Below, piece after piece: positions 26,804 to 35,533 of a stretch of 64,000 nucleotides of DNA (within the stretch, counting starts at the first letter, position 1; every line of letters starts with the position of its first letter). Origin of the DNA: Pseudoruegeria sp039972875 (lineage in GTDB: Bacteria > Pseudomonadota > Alphaproteobacteria > Rhodobacterales > Rhodobacteraceae); the NCBI GenBank assembly GCA_039972875.1, contig JBDWMA010000063.1, forward strand, positions 31,626 to 95,625. The letters are read 5' to 3'. A program made the position numbers and the translations under genes. Below the pieces are notes generated by a model, which saw only the letters and a program-made list of their open reading frames with translations, made no database searches and was not told the DNA's origin.

Positions 26804-27286
26804 TTAGACATGGCTGTGTTCGTGGTCATCTGCGTGGGTGTGCCCATATGTGCGCCCATGGCCGTACGCGCCGCCTTCTGGATTAAAAGGTCGCGTGACA
26901 TCTGTGACAGACGCACCAAGTTGCTCCAACATGGCCTTTAGCACGTGATCTTGCTGAATCCACAATCGATCCGAGGAGATTTGACAGGGGGTATGACGAT
27001 TTCCGACGTGCCAAGCCAATCGTGCAAGCTCGGCGCCACGCACCTCAATCAACGCTTCATCGGCGGATTTCACCCGTATGCTTTGACCACCCTCAAGCAC
27101 AAAAACAGCACCGTCGATCAGATTGGTTGTTTCAGATAGATCGACGATAAAGCTGGCGCCTTGATCGGTGTTCAGACGACGACGGCGCAAGATACGCGCT
27201 TCATACGTCATAGAGACGGTACCAATCACCTCAGTACCGTCATGCGACGGAAGGGTGCTGGTCGCGCGTCCTAGATCCTGCCCCAT
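26804..27286 (-). CDS. ureE: Urease accessory nickel metallochaperone UreE
   Basis: Binds and stores nickel and passes it to UreG. The 160-residue protein has the N-terminal peptide-binding domain and a C-terminal metal-binding domain with AWHVGNRHTPCQI. It ends in a short histidine-rich tail (HGRTYGHTHADDHEHSHV) that binds extra nickel. The ATG at 27286 follows AGTAGGGGAAAT and gives a normal length; an earlier in-frame ATG at 27331 lacks a ribosome site. Confidence 0.93.
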   Translation of the reverse strand: MGQDLGRATSTLPSHDGTEVIGTVSMTYEARILRRRRLNTDQGASFIVDLSETTNLIDGAVFVLEGGQSIRVKSADEALIEVRGAELARLAWHVGNRHTPCQISSDRLWIQQDHVLKAMLEQLGASVTDVTRPFNPEGGAYGHGRTYGHTHADDHEHSHV

Positions 27287-27397
27287 ATTTCCCCTACTCC
27301 AACTCAGAATGTCATGCTGCCAGAGCCCCATTATTACAGAGCTTTGGGCTGCTATGACAGTCTAATTTCTGAACAGGGAAGTGCCAGATATTATTGA

Positions 27398-27616
27398 TTA
27401 CATAAAGATCTTATCGCGGAACACGTGACGCGCAATTTCTGAGCGTTCAATACCCAAGGCTGCAAGCTCGGTATCGCTTTTCGAGTTCAGCATATCGATT
27501 ACTTTTGCCCGGCTTTGTGTCTCAGCAACGGAGATCATCCAGTCAAAAAAACGTGCGGCCAACGATTTGAAACCGTTCGCGCCAGCAACATGTGTGTTTG
27601 CTTCAGAAAGTGCCAT
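27398..27616 (-). CDS. DUF1127-like small protein
   Basis: A 72-residue protein with a DUF1127-type C-terminus: IDMLNSKSDTELAALGIERSEIARHV. The family is short, often basic, and in some alphaproteobacteria linked to RNA or phosphate metabolism; its function here is unknown. It lies between ureE and ureC on the same strand, 111 bases downstream of a second DUF1127-like gene and apparently independent of urease function. Confidence 0.7.
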   Translation of the reverse strand: MALSEANTHVAGANGFKSLAARFFDWMISVAETQSRAKVIDMLNSKSDTELAALGIERSEIARHVFRDKIFM

Positions 27617-27728
27617 TTGGAAACCTCAAAATCATTGTTGCGTTTCCTCCCTTGCTTTCAAGATGGCAAGGATCAGCAACAGCTTCAATGTATGTTTATG
27701 CAGTTCCGCCTTGCACGAAACGCAAGGC

Positions 27729-27941
27729 TCAGCTGTTTAGAACGTGTCCACGCACGTCTTCACGCTTTAGACCAATGCTGCAAAGCGTATCATCTGAAAC
27801 ACTGTTCAACAGGTTCAATTCCTTTTCTTTTTCAGCTTCCTTGGCAAAGGACTCAGCGCGCTGAAAAAAGCTGCGAACTGCGTCGCTAAGCGTTGCAACC
27901 GGATGCGCTAAAAAAGGAGTATTTGTGTTTGTATATGCCAT
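27729..27941 (-). CDS. DUF1127-like small protein
   Basis: A 70-residue protein ending NLLNSVSDDTLCSIGLKREDVRGHV, a DUF1127-type tail, with a helical Lys/Glu-rich centre. It resembles the neighbouring gene at 27398-27616, suggesting tandem duplication. The first residues (MAYTNTNTPF) differ from the neighbour. It follows the ureC terminator, so it likely has its own promoter. Confidence 0.7.
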   Translation of the reverse strand: MAYTNTNTPFLAHPVATLSDAVRSFFQRAESFAKEAEKEKELNLLNSVSDDTLCSIGLKREDVRGHVLNS

Positions 27942-28016
27942 CGGGACACCTGATAGGTCAGCGTAAAAGATGTGTCCTTATGCGGCCAGACTATTAATTG
28001 AGCAATTGTCAAATAG

Positions 28017-28053
28017 GAAAGCCCGCCATGCATAGGTTGCATGGCGGGCTTTT
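28017..28053. terminator. Terminator after ureC
   Basis: GCCCGCCATGC and GCATGGCGGGC form an 11-bp stem with a 7-base loop. On the minus strand it follows the ureC stop by about 30 bases and ends with TTTCCTATTT. The plus-strand side has TTTTCGTTT. Confidence 0.85.
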
Positions 28054-28081
28054 CGTTTACTTAGCTTGAATTGTTATAGAA

Positions 28082-29791
28082 TCAGAAAAGGAAATACCGC
28101 TGCGCCATTGGCAGCTCTGATGCGGGTTCGCAGGTCAACAATTCTCCGTTGGCGCGAACTTCATAGGTTTCTGGATGCACCTCTATGTCTGGTGTGGCGT
28201 CGTTCAGTACCATATCGGATTTGCCGATGTTGCGTGTGTTTTCCACGGCCAATGTTGTTTTTCCCAACCCAAGGGCCGCGCCCACGCCTTCGGCCTGCGC
28301 CGCTGCAGACACAAAGCTCACGGCAGAATTCCGTGCCGCCCCAGGCAAACTTGCAAACATTGGACGAGAGTACACCGGCTGCGGAGTCGGGATAGAGGCA
28401 TTCGGATCCCCCATCTGCGCAACTGCAATGCTTCCCCCCAATAAGACCATTTCGGGTTTCACACCAAAAAACGCCGGAGACCACAGTGCAAGATCGGCAC
28501 GTTTTCCCACCTCAATGCTGCCAATATGGCGGCTGACCCCATGGGCAATGGCAGGGTTGATGGTGTATTTTGAGATATACCGCCGTACCCGAACATTGTC
28601 ATTTTCACCGATTTCCTCTGATAACCGTCCCCGTTGCACCTTCATCTTATGTGCTGTCTGCCACGTGCGGATAATGACCTCTCCGACACGGCCCATGGCC
28701 TGACTGTCAGACGCAATGATCGAAAACGCGCCCATATCATGAAGGATATCTTCCGCAGCAATTGTCTCTTTTCGAATCCGACTCTCCGCAAAAGCGACAT
28801 CTTCAGGGATCGCCTTATCAAGGTGATGGCAGACCATCAGCATATCAAGGTGTTCTTCCAACGTGTTAACTGTGTAGGGCCGTGTCGGATTGGTCGAAGA
28901 TGGAATAACGTGGTTTTCCCCCACAACTTTGATGATATCTGGGGCATGCCCCCCACCCGCGCCTTCAGTGTGAAACGCATGGATTGTGCGTCCTTTTATG
29001 GCGGCAACCGTATTCTCAACAAAACCGGATTCATTCAACGTATCCGTATGGATCATCACCTGAACATCCATCTCATCGGCAACCGTCAAACAACAATCGA
29101 TGGCTGCCGGGGTTGTGCCCCAATCCTCATGCAATTTCATCGCACAGGCACCGGCCTTGATCATTTCCTCAAGAGCGGCGGGCTGAGAAGCGTTTCCTTT
29201 GCCTGAAAACCCGATGTTCATGGGGACCGTATCCACCGCTTGCAACATGCGGCCAATGTGCCATGCACCGGGGGTACAAGTGGTGGCCAGAGTCCCATGG
29301 GCTGGCCCGGTGCCACCACCCAGCATTGTGGTTAAACCAGAGTGCAGCGCATCATCCATCTGCTGCGGACATATGAAATGAATATGGCTGTCAAATCCCC
29401 CCGCAGTCAAAATACGTCCTTCTCCGGCAATCACTTCGGTGCCTGGTCCGACGATGATATCAACACCCGGTTGCGTGTCCGGATTTCCTGCCTTACCTAC
29501 CCCAGAAATGATGCCAGACTTTAGACCCACGTCCGCTTTGTAGATGCCGGTAGAATCAACAATCAAAGCATTGGTGATCACCGTATCTACCGCACCATCC
29601 GCTCGGGTGGTTTGGGACTGTCCCATCCCATCCCGGATGACCTTGCCGCCACCAAATTTGACCTCTTCACCATAGTTTGTCAGATCTCGTTCAACTTCGA
29701 TGAACAATTCCGTGTCGGCAAGCCGAACGCGGTCGCCGGTTGTCGGTCCATACATATCGGCATAGGCGGCTCGGGAAATTTTGGTCGGCAT
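28082..29791 (-). CDS. ureC: Urease alpha (catalytic) subunit
   Basis: Hydrolyses urea to ammonia and carbamate at a di-nickel centre. The 569-residue subunit keeps all active-site residues: HIH (136/138), the carbamylated Lys219 in CAMKLHEDWG, His248, His274, the flap MVCHHLD with Cys321 and His322, and Asp362. It is the last gene of ureD-A-B-(LprI-like)-C; a terminator separates it from ureEFG. Confidence 0.98.
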   Translation of the reverse strand: MPTKISRAAYADMYGPTTGDRVRLADTELFIEVERDLTNYGEEVKFGGGKVIRDGMGQSQTTRADGAVDTVITNALIVDSTGIYKADVGLKSGIISGVGKAGNPDTQPGVDIIVGPGTEVIAGEGRILTAGGFDSHIHFICPQQMDDALHSGLTTMLGGGTGPAHGTLATTCTPGAWHIGRMLQAVDTVPMNIGFSGKGNASQPAALEEMIKAGACAMKLHEDWGTTPAAIDCCLTVADEMDVQVMIHTDTLNESGFVENTVAAIKGRTIHAFHTEGAGGGHAPDIIKVVGENHVIPSSTNPTRPYTVNTLEEHLDMLMVCHHLDKAIPEDVAFAESRIRKETIAAEDILHDMGAFSIIASDSQAMGRVGEVIIRTWQTAHKMKVQRGRLSEEIGENDNVRVRRYISKYTINPAIAHGVSRHIGSIEVGKRADLALWSPAFFGVKPEMVLLGGSIAVAQMGDPNASIPTPQPVYSRPMFASLPGAARNSAVSFVSAAAQAEGVGAALGLGKTTLAVENTRNIGKSDMVLNDATPDIEVHPETYEVRANGELLTCEPASELPMAQRYFLF

Positions 29792-29807
29792 CTGTTCCTC
29801 TTTCAGC

Positions 29808-30209
29808 TTAATTCTCTGCCCATATCAAACGTAGGTATTCGCTGCGCTGTCGGGTCATATCTTCTCGGCAATGCGTGACGATGATAGGCTCAAGGCTTCC
29901 ACCGCGAACGATGTATCCTTGTGCTTCGCAAGCCAGATCACGATACGTAAGCCAAGCCCGTTGGGCACGGCGCAACGTATCCTCTCCTTGCGCTAAATCG
30001 TTAGGCAATAATACGTCTAAGTCTTGCATCGCAGACAACGCGCGTTGGTAGTCGGCATTGAGCTCTTTGTCGGCAACTACAAAATCCTGATGCGCGCAAG
30101 TTCGCATATCAAGCGTGGTCAACGCGTTGTCACAATCCACGGTTTGCTCGGCCAACCCCACACGTGGAAAGGCAAGGATCACAGGCAAAACCAGCACGGA
30201 TAATCGCAT
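29808..30209 (-). CDS. LprI/DUF1311-like secreted protein in urease operon
   Basis: A 133-residue exported protein with a signal peptide ending near GLAEQ and four cysteines. It belongs to the DUF1311 (LprI N-terminal) family: QTVDCDNALTTLDMRTCAHQDFVVADKELNADYQRAL, then RAQRAWLTYRDLACEAQG. Some family members inhibit lysozyme; that role is not shown here. The start overlaps the ureB stop (TAATG), tying it to the urease transcript. I recall this gene at the same position in other roseobacters. Confidence 0.8.
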   Translation of the reverse strand: MRLSVLVLPVILAFPRVGLAEQTVDCDNALTTLDMRTCAHQDFVVADKELNADYQRALSAMQDLDVLLPNDLAQGEDTLRRAQRAWLTYRDLACEAQGYIVRGGSLEPIIVTHCREDMTRQRSEYLRLIWAEN

Positions 30210-30514
30210 TAAAGCGCACCCATAACCTTTTGATTAAAACCATATACTTTACGGTCCCCAGAAATTGGGACCAGCTGCACTTCACGGCTTTGTCCCGGCT
30301 CAAATCGCACGGCTGTTCCCGCTGCAATATCCAACCGCATGCCGCGGGCTTGGTCACGATCAAAAGTAAGACCAGCATTGGTTTCGGCGAAATGATAATG
30401 GCTTCCGACTTGAATAGGCCGATCGCCCGTGTTGGACACCATCAAGCGCGAGCTTTCGGCACCGTCGTTCAGGGTGATGTCACCTTCAGCAGGAAAATAC
30501 TCTCCGGGTATCAT
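30209..30514 (-). CDS. ureB: Urease beta subunit
   Basis: A 101-residue structural subunit that stabilises the trimeric urease complex. The N-terminal IPGEYFPAEGDITLN, the QVGSHYHFAE motif and FEPGQSREVQLV are family signatures. It lies 14 bases after ureA. Confidence 0.96.
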   Translation of the reverse strand: MIPGEYFPAEGDITLNDGAESSRLMVSNTGDRPIQVGSHYHFAETNAGLTFDRDQARGMRLDIAAGTAVRFEPGQSREVQLVPISGDRKVYGFNQKVMGAL

Positions 30515-30528
30515 GGGATCGCCTCTCT

Positions 30529-30831
30529 TTATCGGATCGGGTGGTGCACGGTGACAAGCTTTGTACCGTCGGGAAACGTCGCTTCAACTTGCACATCGTG
30601 GATCATCTCTGCGATTCCGGGCATACATTGATCCCTGCGGATCACATGGGCTCCGGCTTCCATCAATTCGGCCACCGTACGACCATCGCGAGCACCTTCG
30701 ACAACAAAATCTGTGATCAACGCGATAGCTTCTGGGTGATTTAGTTGCACTCCGCGCTCAAGCCGTCCACGCGACACCATCGCCGCAAGACTGATAAGCA
30801 GTTTGTCTTTTTCTCTGGGTGTCAGATTCAT
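30529..30831 (-). CDS. ureA: Urease gamma subunit
   Basis: A 100-residue structural subunit of urease. It begins MNLTPREKDKLLI and contains LNHPEAIALI and the C-terminal FPDGTKLVTVHHPI, all conserved. It follows ureD by 9 bases. Confidence 0.96.
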   Translation of the reverse strand: MNLTPREKDKLLISLAAMVSRGRLERGVQLNHPEAIALITDFVVEGARDGRTVAELMEAGAHVIRRDQCMPGIAEMIHDVQVEATFPDGTKLVTVHHPIR

Positions 30832-30840
30832 TTTCGTCCT

Positions 30841-31662
30841 TCACATTTGCCAAACACGCGGCATAGGAGCACCGCGCAGTTGAGTCACAATACGTGCAAC
30901 GGCCAAGCGCAACGGCCAGCCATCCTTTGCCATTAAACGCAGCACAGTTTTTCCATTCCATCCAGATACGGCCACAGAGACCGCCGGATCATTGTCTAAA
31001 TCACGCAAAGTTGCAGCCACATCCTCTGCCCCCTGCGCAACGAACGCGATTGTGGATAAAGCCGTTGCCTCTCCAAACATCGCAGCTCCGGAGCGGGCCC
31101 GTAACGTTTCGCCAGTGATCTTCAACGGTTCGATAAAAACGGGCACACCATCCCGCAGCACATGACGCGCGTCAAAGAAACTCAGGTCATTTAGCGCTTC
31201 ACCCATCGCCATACGACCTAAGATCACGGTTTCGACCATCAAAACAGAGGCTGATCCGTGCAATTGAACTTCGCTGCGCCGGGAGACGTTCGATTCATCA
31301 AAGAGGATCGTTTCCTGCGGCAACCAATCAAGCCGCGCCCCATCTGCAACAGACAGATTGACTGAAATTTCACCAGTGCCACCGCAGCTTTTATACGCTC
31401 TTTCTGCAGTTTGCGTGGTCCCCGTGACCTGCGCCCCTGCCCCTACATTCAGTGTATAATTCAATCGATCCCCCCCCGTGATGCCCCCAGCCGTATTGAG
31501 GAACACAACTTCTGGCACGGGTTGATGGATCTGAGGCAGAAAGACTTTGGCGCAGCCAGACTGATGCAGATCATCCAGGCAGACACGTCCACCACGCATC
31601 GACATACCTACGGCCGCCTTACCGGCGGCACGCTGCATTTTGATCTGGCCGGAATCAAGCAT
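30841..31662 (-). CDS. ureD: Urease accessory protein UreD (UreH)
   Basis: A 273-residue scaffold that binds apo-urease and channels nickel from UreG. It shows VVFLNTAGGITGGDRL and TQTAERAYKS near residues 50-90, and WLPQETILFD near residue 110. The ATG follows AAGGATCACCCC. It is the first gene of the urease structural operon; the 217-base spacer to pyrC must hold both divergent promoters. Confidence 0.94.
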   Translation of the reverse strand: MLDSGQIKMQRAAGKAAVGMSMRGGRVCLDDLHQSGCAKVFLPQIHQPVPEVVFLNTAGGITGGDRLNYTLNVGAGAQVTGTTQTAERAYKSCGGTGEISVNLSVADGARLDWLPQETILFDESNVSRRSEVQLHGSASVLMVETVILGRMAMGEALNDLSFFDARHVLRDGVPVFIEPLKITGETLRARSGAAMFGEATALSTIAFVAQGAEDVAATLRDLDNDPAVSVAVSGWNGKTVLRLMAKDGWPLRLAVARIVTQLRGAPMPRVWQM

Positions 31663-31879
31663 GGGGTGATCCTTGTAATTAGGTGGACCCTAAAATTGTG
31701 CAACCGGGGGCAACAAGCATTTTGACTAGAAATCAAGCGCTGCTGTGGTGAATTTTCACGCAATCGCCCAAAATATAGACATAATGCGTAAAGTTGTCTT
31801 AATCCTTGATCAATTGTTGTACCGCTTAAAACCGCTATTTCCTCTAGAAAACCACGTCACAATTGTGTAGCGCAAAGCC

Positions 31880-32917
31880 ATGACCCAAAGCATCACCATC
31901 CGCCGCCCCGACGACTGGCATTTGCATCTGCGCGATGGCGCAATGCTACAAGCCGTTCTACCTGAAACCTCTCGCCATTTTGGTCGCGCTATTATTATGC
32001 CCAATCTGGTGCCGCCCGTGGTGACAGCCGCCGATGCCAGCGCTTATCGCGACCGCATTTTGGCCGCACTCCCACAGGGTGCAGATTTCACGCCACTGAT
32101 GATGTTGTACCTCACAGAGGACACAGATCCCCAAGATGTTGCCGCCGCTCATGCAAGCGGACTTGTAACGGGGGTAAAACTATACCCAGCAGGTGCCACC
32201 ACCAACTCTGCATCTGGTGTGACAAATTTCGAAAAAGTGCGTCCTATCTTTGAAAAGATGGCTGAAATCGGTATGCCTTTGTGTATGCACGGAGAAGTCA
32301 CAGACCATGACATTGACATTTTTGACCGGGAAGCGGTCTTTATTGATCGTGTGCTTGATCCAATCCGTCGCGCAACGCCAGAGTTGCGGGTGGTCATGGA
32401 GCATATCACCACCAAGGATGGTGTGGATTATGCCTCTTCGCAGGGCGATAATTTGGCCGCGACGATCACCACTCATCACTTGATCATCAACCGCAACCAC
32501 ATATTGGTCGGCGGTATCAAACCGCATTACTATTGTCTCCCTGTGGCCAAACGCGAAGAGCATCGCCTTGCCTTGCTTGATGCAGCGACCTCAGGGAATG
32601 CAAAGTTCTTTCTCGGGACAGATAGCGCGCCCCACACGGATCCGAACAAAGAAAGCGCCTGTGGGTGTGCTGGTGTATTTTCTGCCACAAACACAATGTC
32701 CTGTTTGGCCGAAGTATTTGAAAAACAAGACGCATTGGACAAATTAGAGGCGTTCACCTCGTTAAACGGACCTGCGTTCTATCGCCTCCCCGCGAATGAG
32801 GCTCTGATGACGTTGACCAAAGGCGAAGCTGTGGATTATCCAAAGACACTTCCGACTAACGAAGGTCCTGTCACCGTGTTTGATCCGGGATTTCCACTTC
32901 ATTGGCGGATCGCTTAA
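31880..32917 (+). CDS. pyrC: Dihydroorotase
   Basis: Forms dihydroorotate from carbamoyl aspartate in pyrimidine synthesis. The 345-residue enzyme is of the PyrC (class II) type, with metal ligands in DDWHLHLRDG, a carbamylated Lys in GVKLYPAGATTNS (about residue 98), and His in MEHITTKDG and THHLI. SAPHTDPNKE carries the active-site Asp. It precedes pyrE by 81 bases and is probably cotranscribed. Confidence 0.97.
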   Translation: MTQSITIRRPDDWHLHLRDGAMLQAVLPETSRHFGRAIIMPNLVPPVVTAADASAYRDRILAALPQGADFTPLMMLYLTEDTDPQDVAAAHASGLVTGVKLYPAGATTNSASGVTNFEKVRPIFEKMAEIGMPLCMHGEVTDHDIDIFDREAVFIDRVLDPIRRATPELRVVMEHITTKDGVDYASSQGDNLAATITTHHLIINRNHILVGGIKPHYYCLPVAKREEHRLALLDAATSGNAKFFLGTDSAPHTDPNKESACGCAGVFSATNTMSCLAEVFEKQDALDKLEAFTSLNGPAFYRLPANEALMTLTKGEAVDYPKTLPTNEGPVTVFDPGFPLHWRIA

Positions 32918-32935
32918 TCTGTCGCAACATAAAAG

Positions 32936-32964
32936 AACATCCTTTCCACAAGAGGGGATGTTTT
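32936..32964 (+). promoter_or_regulatory. Hairpin with short T-run between pyrC and pyrE
   Basis: AACATCC and GGATGTT form a 7-bp stem around a 13-base loop, followed by TTTTA. It could be a weak terminator or attenuator partly separating pyrC from pyrE. Stability is modest. Confidence 0.35.
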
Positions 32965-32998
32965 ACGAACAAATAACACGCTCTAAGAGGAACCTCAG

Positions 32999-33676
32999 AT
33001 GATCCCAACGTCCTTTCCCGACAAAGCTGAAATCGCCCGTTTGACCGCGCGGATGTTGTTGGACATCAAAGCGGTGCACTTTAACGCCAAGGAACCTTTT
33101 ACACTGGCCTCTGGCAAACCCTCTCCGACGTATATCGATTGCCGCACACCTATTTCATATCCCCGCGTACGCGCGGCCATGATGGATTTCATGGCCTGCA
33201 CCGTCATGCGCGAGGCTGGGTTTGAAGCCTTTGACAATGTCGCAGGCGGTGAAACAGCTGGTATCGGGTTTTCTGCATTGATTGCGGAACGTTTGGGCCT
33301 ACCGATGACCTATGTACGCAAAAAACCAAAAGGATATGGCCGGAACGCCCGGATCGAAGGCGTTATGACCGAAGGGCAGCGGGTATTGCTCGTCGAAGAT
33401 TTAACCACGGATGGTGGTTCAAAATTGTCATTCGTTGATGCCATTCGCGAAACAGGTGCAACATGTGGACATACCGCGGTCATCTTTTACTATGACATCT
33501 TTCCAGAAACGGAAAAAACGCTCGGTGATCATGGTGTAAAGTTGCATCATCTTTGCACATGGTGGGATGTGTTGGCAGAGGCCCGCACCGGAGGAGATTT
33601 TGATGCGGAAACTCTCTCTGAAGTAGAAGCTTTTTTGAATGCACCAAGAGAATGGCAAGACGCCCGCATGGGGTGA
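32999..33676 (+). CDS. pyrE: Orotate phosphoribosyltransferase
   Basis: Adds phosphoribose from PRPP to orotate to give OMP. The 225-residue protein has YIDCRTPISYP, VRKKPKGYGRNARIEG (the catalytic loop lysines), and the PRPP-binding VLLVEDLTTDGGSK. It is longer than the E. coli enzyme and of the alphaproteobacterial type. The ATG at 32999 follows AGAGGAACCTC. Confidence 0.96.
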   Translation: MIPTSFPDKAEIARLTARMLLDIKAVHFNAKEPFTLASGKPSPTYIDCRTPISYPRVRAAMMDFMACTVMREAGFEAFDNVAGGETAGIGFSALIAERLGLPMTYVRKKPKGYGRNARIEGVMTEGQRVLLVEDLTTDGGSKLSFVDAIRETGATCGHTAVIFYYDIFPETEKTLGDHGVKLHHLCTWWDVLAEARTGGDFDAETLSEVEAFLNAPREWQDARMG

Positions 33677-33701
33677 TCAGCAACAAATTTTGCAAGCCAT
33701 T

Positions 33702-33836
33702 TTGTTCACAATTTGTCCACAGGATGGCCTGCAAAAACCCGCCCATTGACGTAGGGGTAGAAATCATGATGCAGTAGGTGCATCATATCGCGTCACTATA
33801 TCCTGCGCCTTGAACGTTATACACAGGGTGTCCACA
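33702..33836 (+). promoter_or_regulatory. Cluster of DnaA-box-like nonamers upstream of dnaB
   Basis: In the 240-base spacer between pyrE and dnaB there is a perfect TTATACACA at 33817-33825, plus TTGTTCACA (33702-33710), TTGTCCACA (33713-33721) and GTGTCCACA (33828-33836), each one or two changes from TTATNCACA. All point the same way. They may bind DnaA and control dnaB, or titrate DnaA. Confidence 0.45.
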
Positions 33837-33916
33837 GGGATATACAATTTGCTGCCCGGATCGAAACAGGGCATATCAATCGGCAACATAGAACAACAGG
33901 CAAGCTGGGGAGCAGA

Positions 33917-35413
33917 ATGAACGAGATCGCACCGTTCCAATCGGGGCAGACAGGAGAGAGTCCAGAAGAGACCCTGCCCCATAACATCGAGGCCGAGCAA
34001 CAACTTCTCGGGGCGATTCTAACGAACAACGACATTTATGACCGCATTGCATCGGTGATAAATGCGACTCATTTCTATGAGCCCGTTCACGCGCGCATCT
34101 ACGAAGTCGCCGCCGCGCGCATCGCCAAAAACAACCTTGCCTCACCGGTGACGCTAAAGGCCTTTCTAGAAGATGACTCCGGTCTTAAGGAACTCGGCGG
34201 TCCGGCTTATCTGGCCCGGATCGCAGGCGCAGCAATTTCATCTTTTGCGGCCCGTGATTATGCGCAGATGATCTATGATCTCGCCATACGGCGAAAGCTC
34301 ATGGATCTGGGTAAGGAAATCTCAGACAAAGCCGCCAAAGTAGAGGTCTCCAGCGAACCCCGCGAACAAATCGTTGAAGCAGAACAAGCGCTCTATACCC
34401 TCGCTGAGGCTGGTCAGGGCGAAAGCGGGTTCCAATCCTTCCTCTCTGCCATCACCGAAGCTGTAAATGTGGCCAACCAAGCCTATCAGCGCGAGGGGGG
34501 CCTCTCGGGTATCTCAACCGGGTTGATTGACATGGACGGCAAGCTCGGTGGGTTACACCCCTCAGATTTGCTCATCCTTGCTGGCAGACCCTCGATGGGG
34601 AAAACCTCTCTTGTCACCAACATCGCCTATAATATCGCCAAGGCCTACAAAAAGGGCACGCGCCCGGATGGCTCTGTCGGTGCGGTAGAAGGTGGAGTTG
34701 TGGGGTTTTATTCCCTAGAGATGTCGGCGGAACAGTTGGCGTCTCGTATTTTGGCCGATGCCGCCAGTGTGGATTCACACCGCTTACGGTCTGGCGACAT
34801 GACCGAAGAGGAGTTTCGGAATCTTGTTGAGGCCGCTAAAACCTTAGAGGCATGTCCGCTTTATATCGATGATACCCCCGCTTTGCCGATCAGCCAATTG
34901 GCGGCACGGGCCCGTCGATTAAAACGAACCCATGGACTTGATGTGTTGATGGTGGACTATTTGCAGTTGGTCCGACCCGCGTCTGCCAAAGACAGCCGTG
35001 TGAATGAGGTGTCAGAGATCACACAGGGGCTAAAGGCCATCGCCAAAGAGCTAAACGTTCCGGTCATTGCCTTGTCCCAGCTTTCTCGTGCGGTTGAAAG
35101 CCGCGAAGACAAACGCCCGCAGTTGTCTGACCTTCGGGAATCTGGCTCGATTGAGCAAGATGCCGACGTAGTTATGTTTGTCTATCGTGGTGAGTATTAC
35201 AAAGAGCGGGAAAAACCAGGTGAGGACAATCTTGAAGCCATGGCAAAATGGCAGGAAGAGATGGAGCACCTGCATGGGAAGGCTGAGGTTGTCATCGGCA
35301 AACAACGGCACGGTCCCATCGGTAACATCGAGCTGTCGTTCGAAGGGCGCTACACCCGCTTTGGGAACCTAGCCAAACCTTGGCAAAACAATCAACAAAG
35401 CGAAGAATTCTAA
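33917..35413 (+). CDS. dnaB: Replicative DNA helicase DnaB
   Basis: The ring helicase that unwinds DNA at replication forks. The 498-residue protein has the N-terminal DnaB fold with NIEAEQQLLGAIL (about residues 23-35). Its RecA-like motor has Walker A GRPSMGKTS near residue 228, Walker B VLMVDYLQL, and the ALSQLSRAVE / RKxx-type DLRESGSIEQDADV motifs. No intein is seen. It is followed by a strong terminator. Confidence 0.97.
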   Translation: MNEIAPFQSGQTGESPEETLPHNIEAEQQLLGAILTNNDIYDRIASVINATHFYEPVHARIYEVAAARIAKNNLASPVTLKAFLEDDSGLKELGGPAYLARIAGAAISSFAARDYAQMIYDLAIRRKLMDLGKEISDKAAKVEVSSEPREQIVEAEQALYTLAEAGQGESGFQSFLSAITEAVNVANQAYQREGGLSGISTGLIDMDGKLGGLHPSDLLILAGRPSMGKTSLVTNIAYNIAKAYKKGTRPDGSVGAVEGGVVGFYSLEMSAEQLASRILADAASVDSHRLRSGDMTEEEFRNLVEAAKTLEACPLYIDDTPALPISQLAARARRLKRTHGLDVLMVDYLQLVRPASAKDSRVNEVSEITQGLKAIAKELNVPVIALSQLSRAVESREDKRPQLSDLRESGSIEQDADVVMFVYRGEYYKEREKPGEDNLEAMAKWQEEMEHLHGKAEVVIGKQRHGPIGNIELSFEGRYTRFGNLAKPWQNNQQSEEF

Positions 35414-35420
35414 TGAAAAA

Positions 35421-35454
35421 GGCGCGAACCACTCCGGTTCGCGCCTTTTCTTTC
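35421..35454 (+). terminator. Intrinsic terminator of dnaB
   Basis: GGCGCGAACC and GGTTCGCGCC pair around a 5-base loop and are followed by TTTTCTTTC, eight bases after the dnaB stop. Confidence 0.93.
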
Positions 35455-35533
35455 GCTTATATAATTCAAACCCAAAGCCAGCGGGCCAAGCCCCTGCCCT
35501 GTTTTTGGCAGAGGGACCGCGATCAGGCTTGTC

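Noticed and set aside
33677..33916. Chromosomal replication origin
   Set aside because: The DnaA-like boxes are suggestive, but there is no AT-rich unwinding region, and the neighbours (pyrE, dnaB) are not the usual alphaproteobacterial origin genes.
35461..35533. Hairpin-like sequence between the dnaB terminator and der
   Set aside because: A CCCCTGCC/GGCAGAGG stem is present, but no U-tract follows on the der side, so I do not call a terminator.
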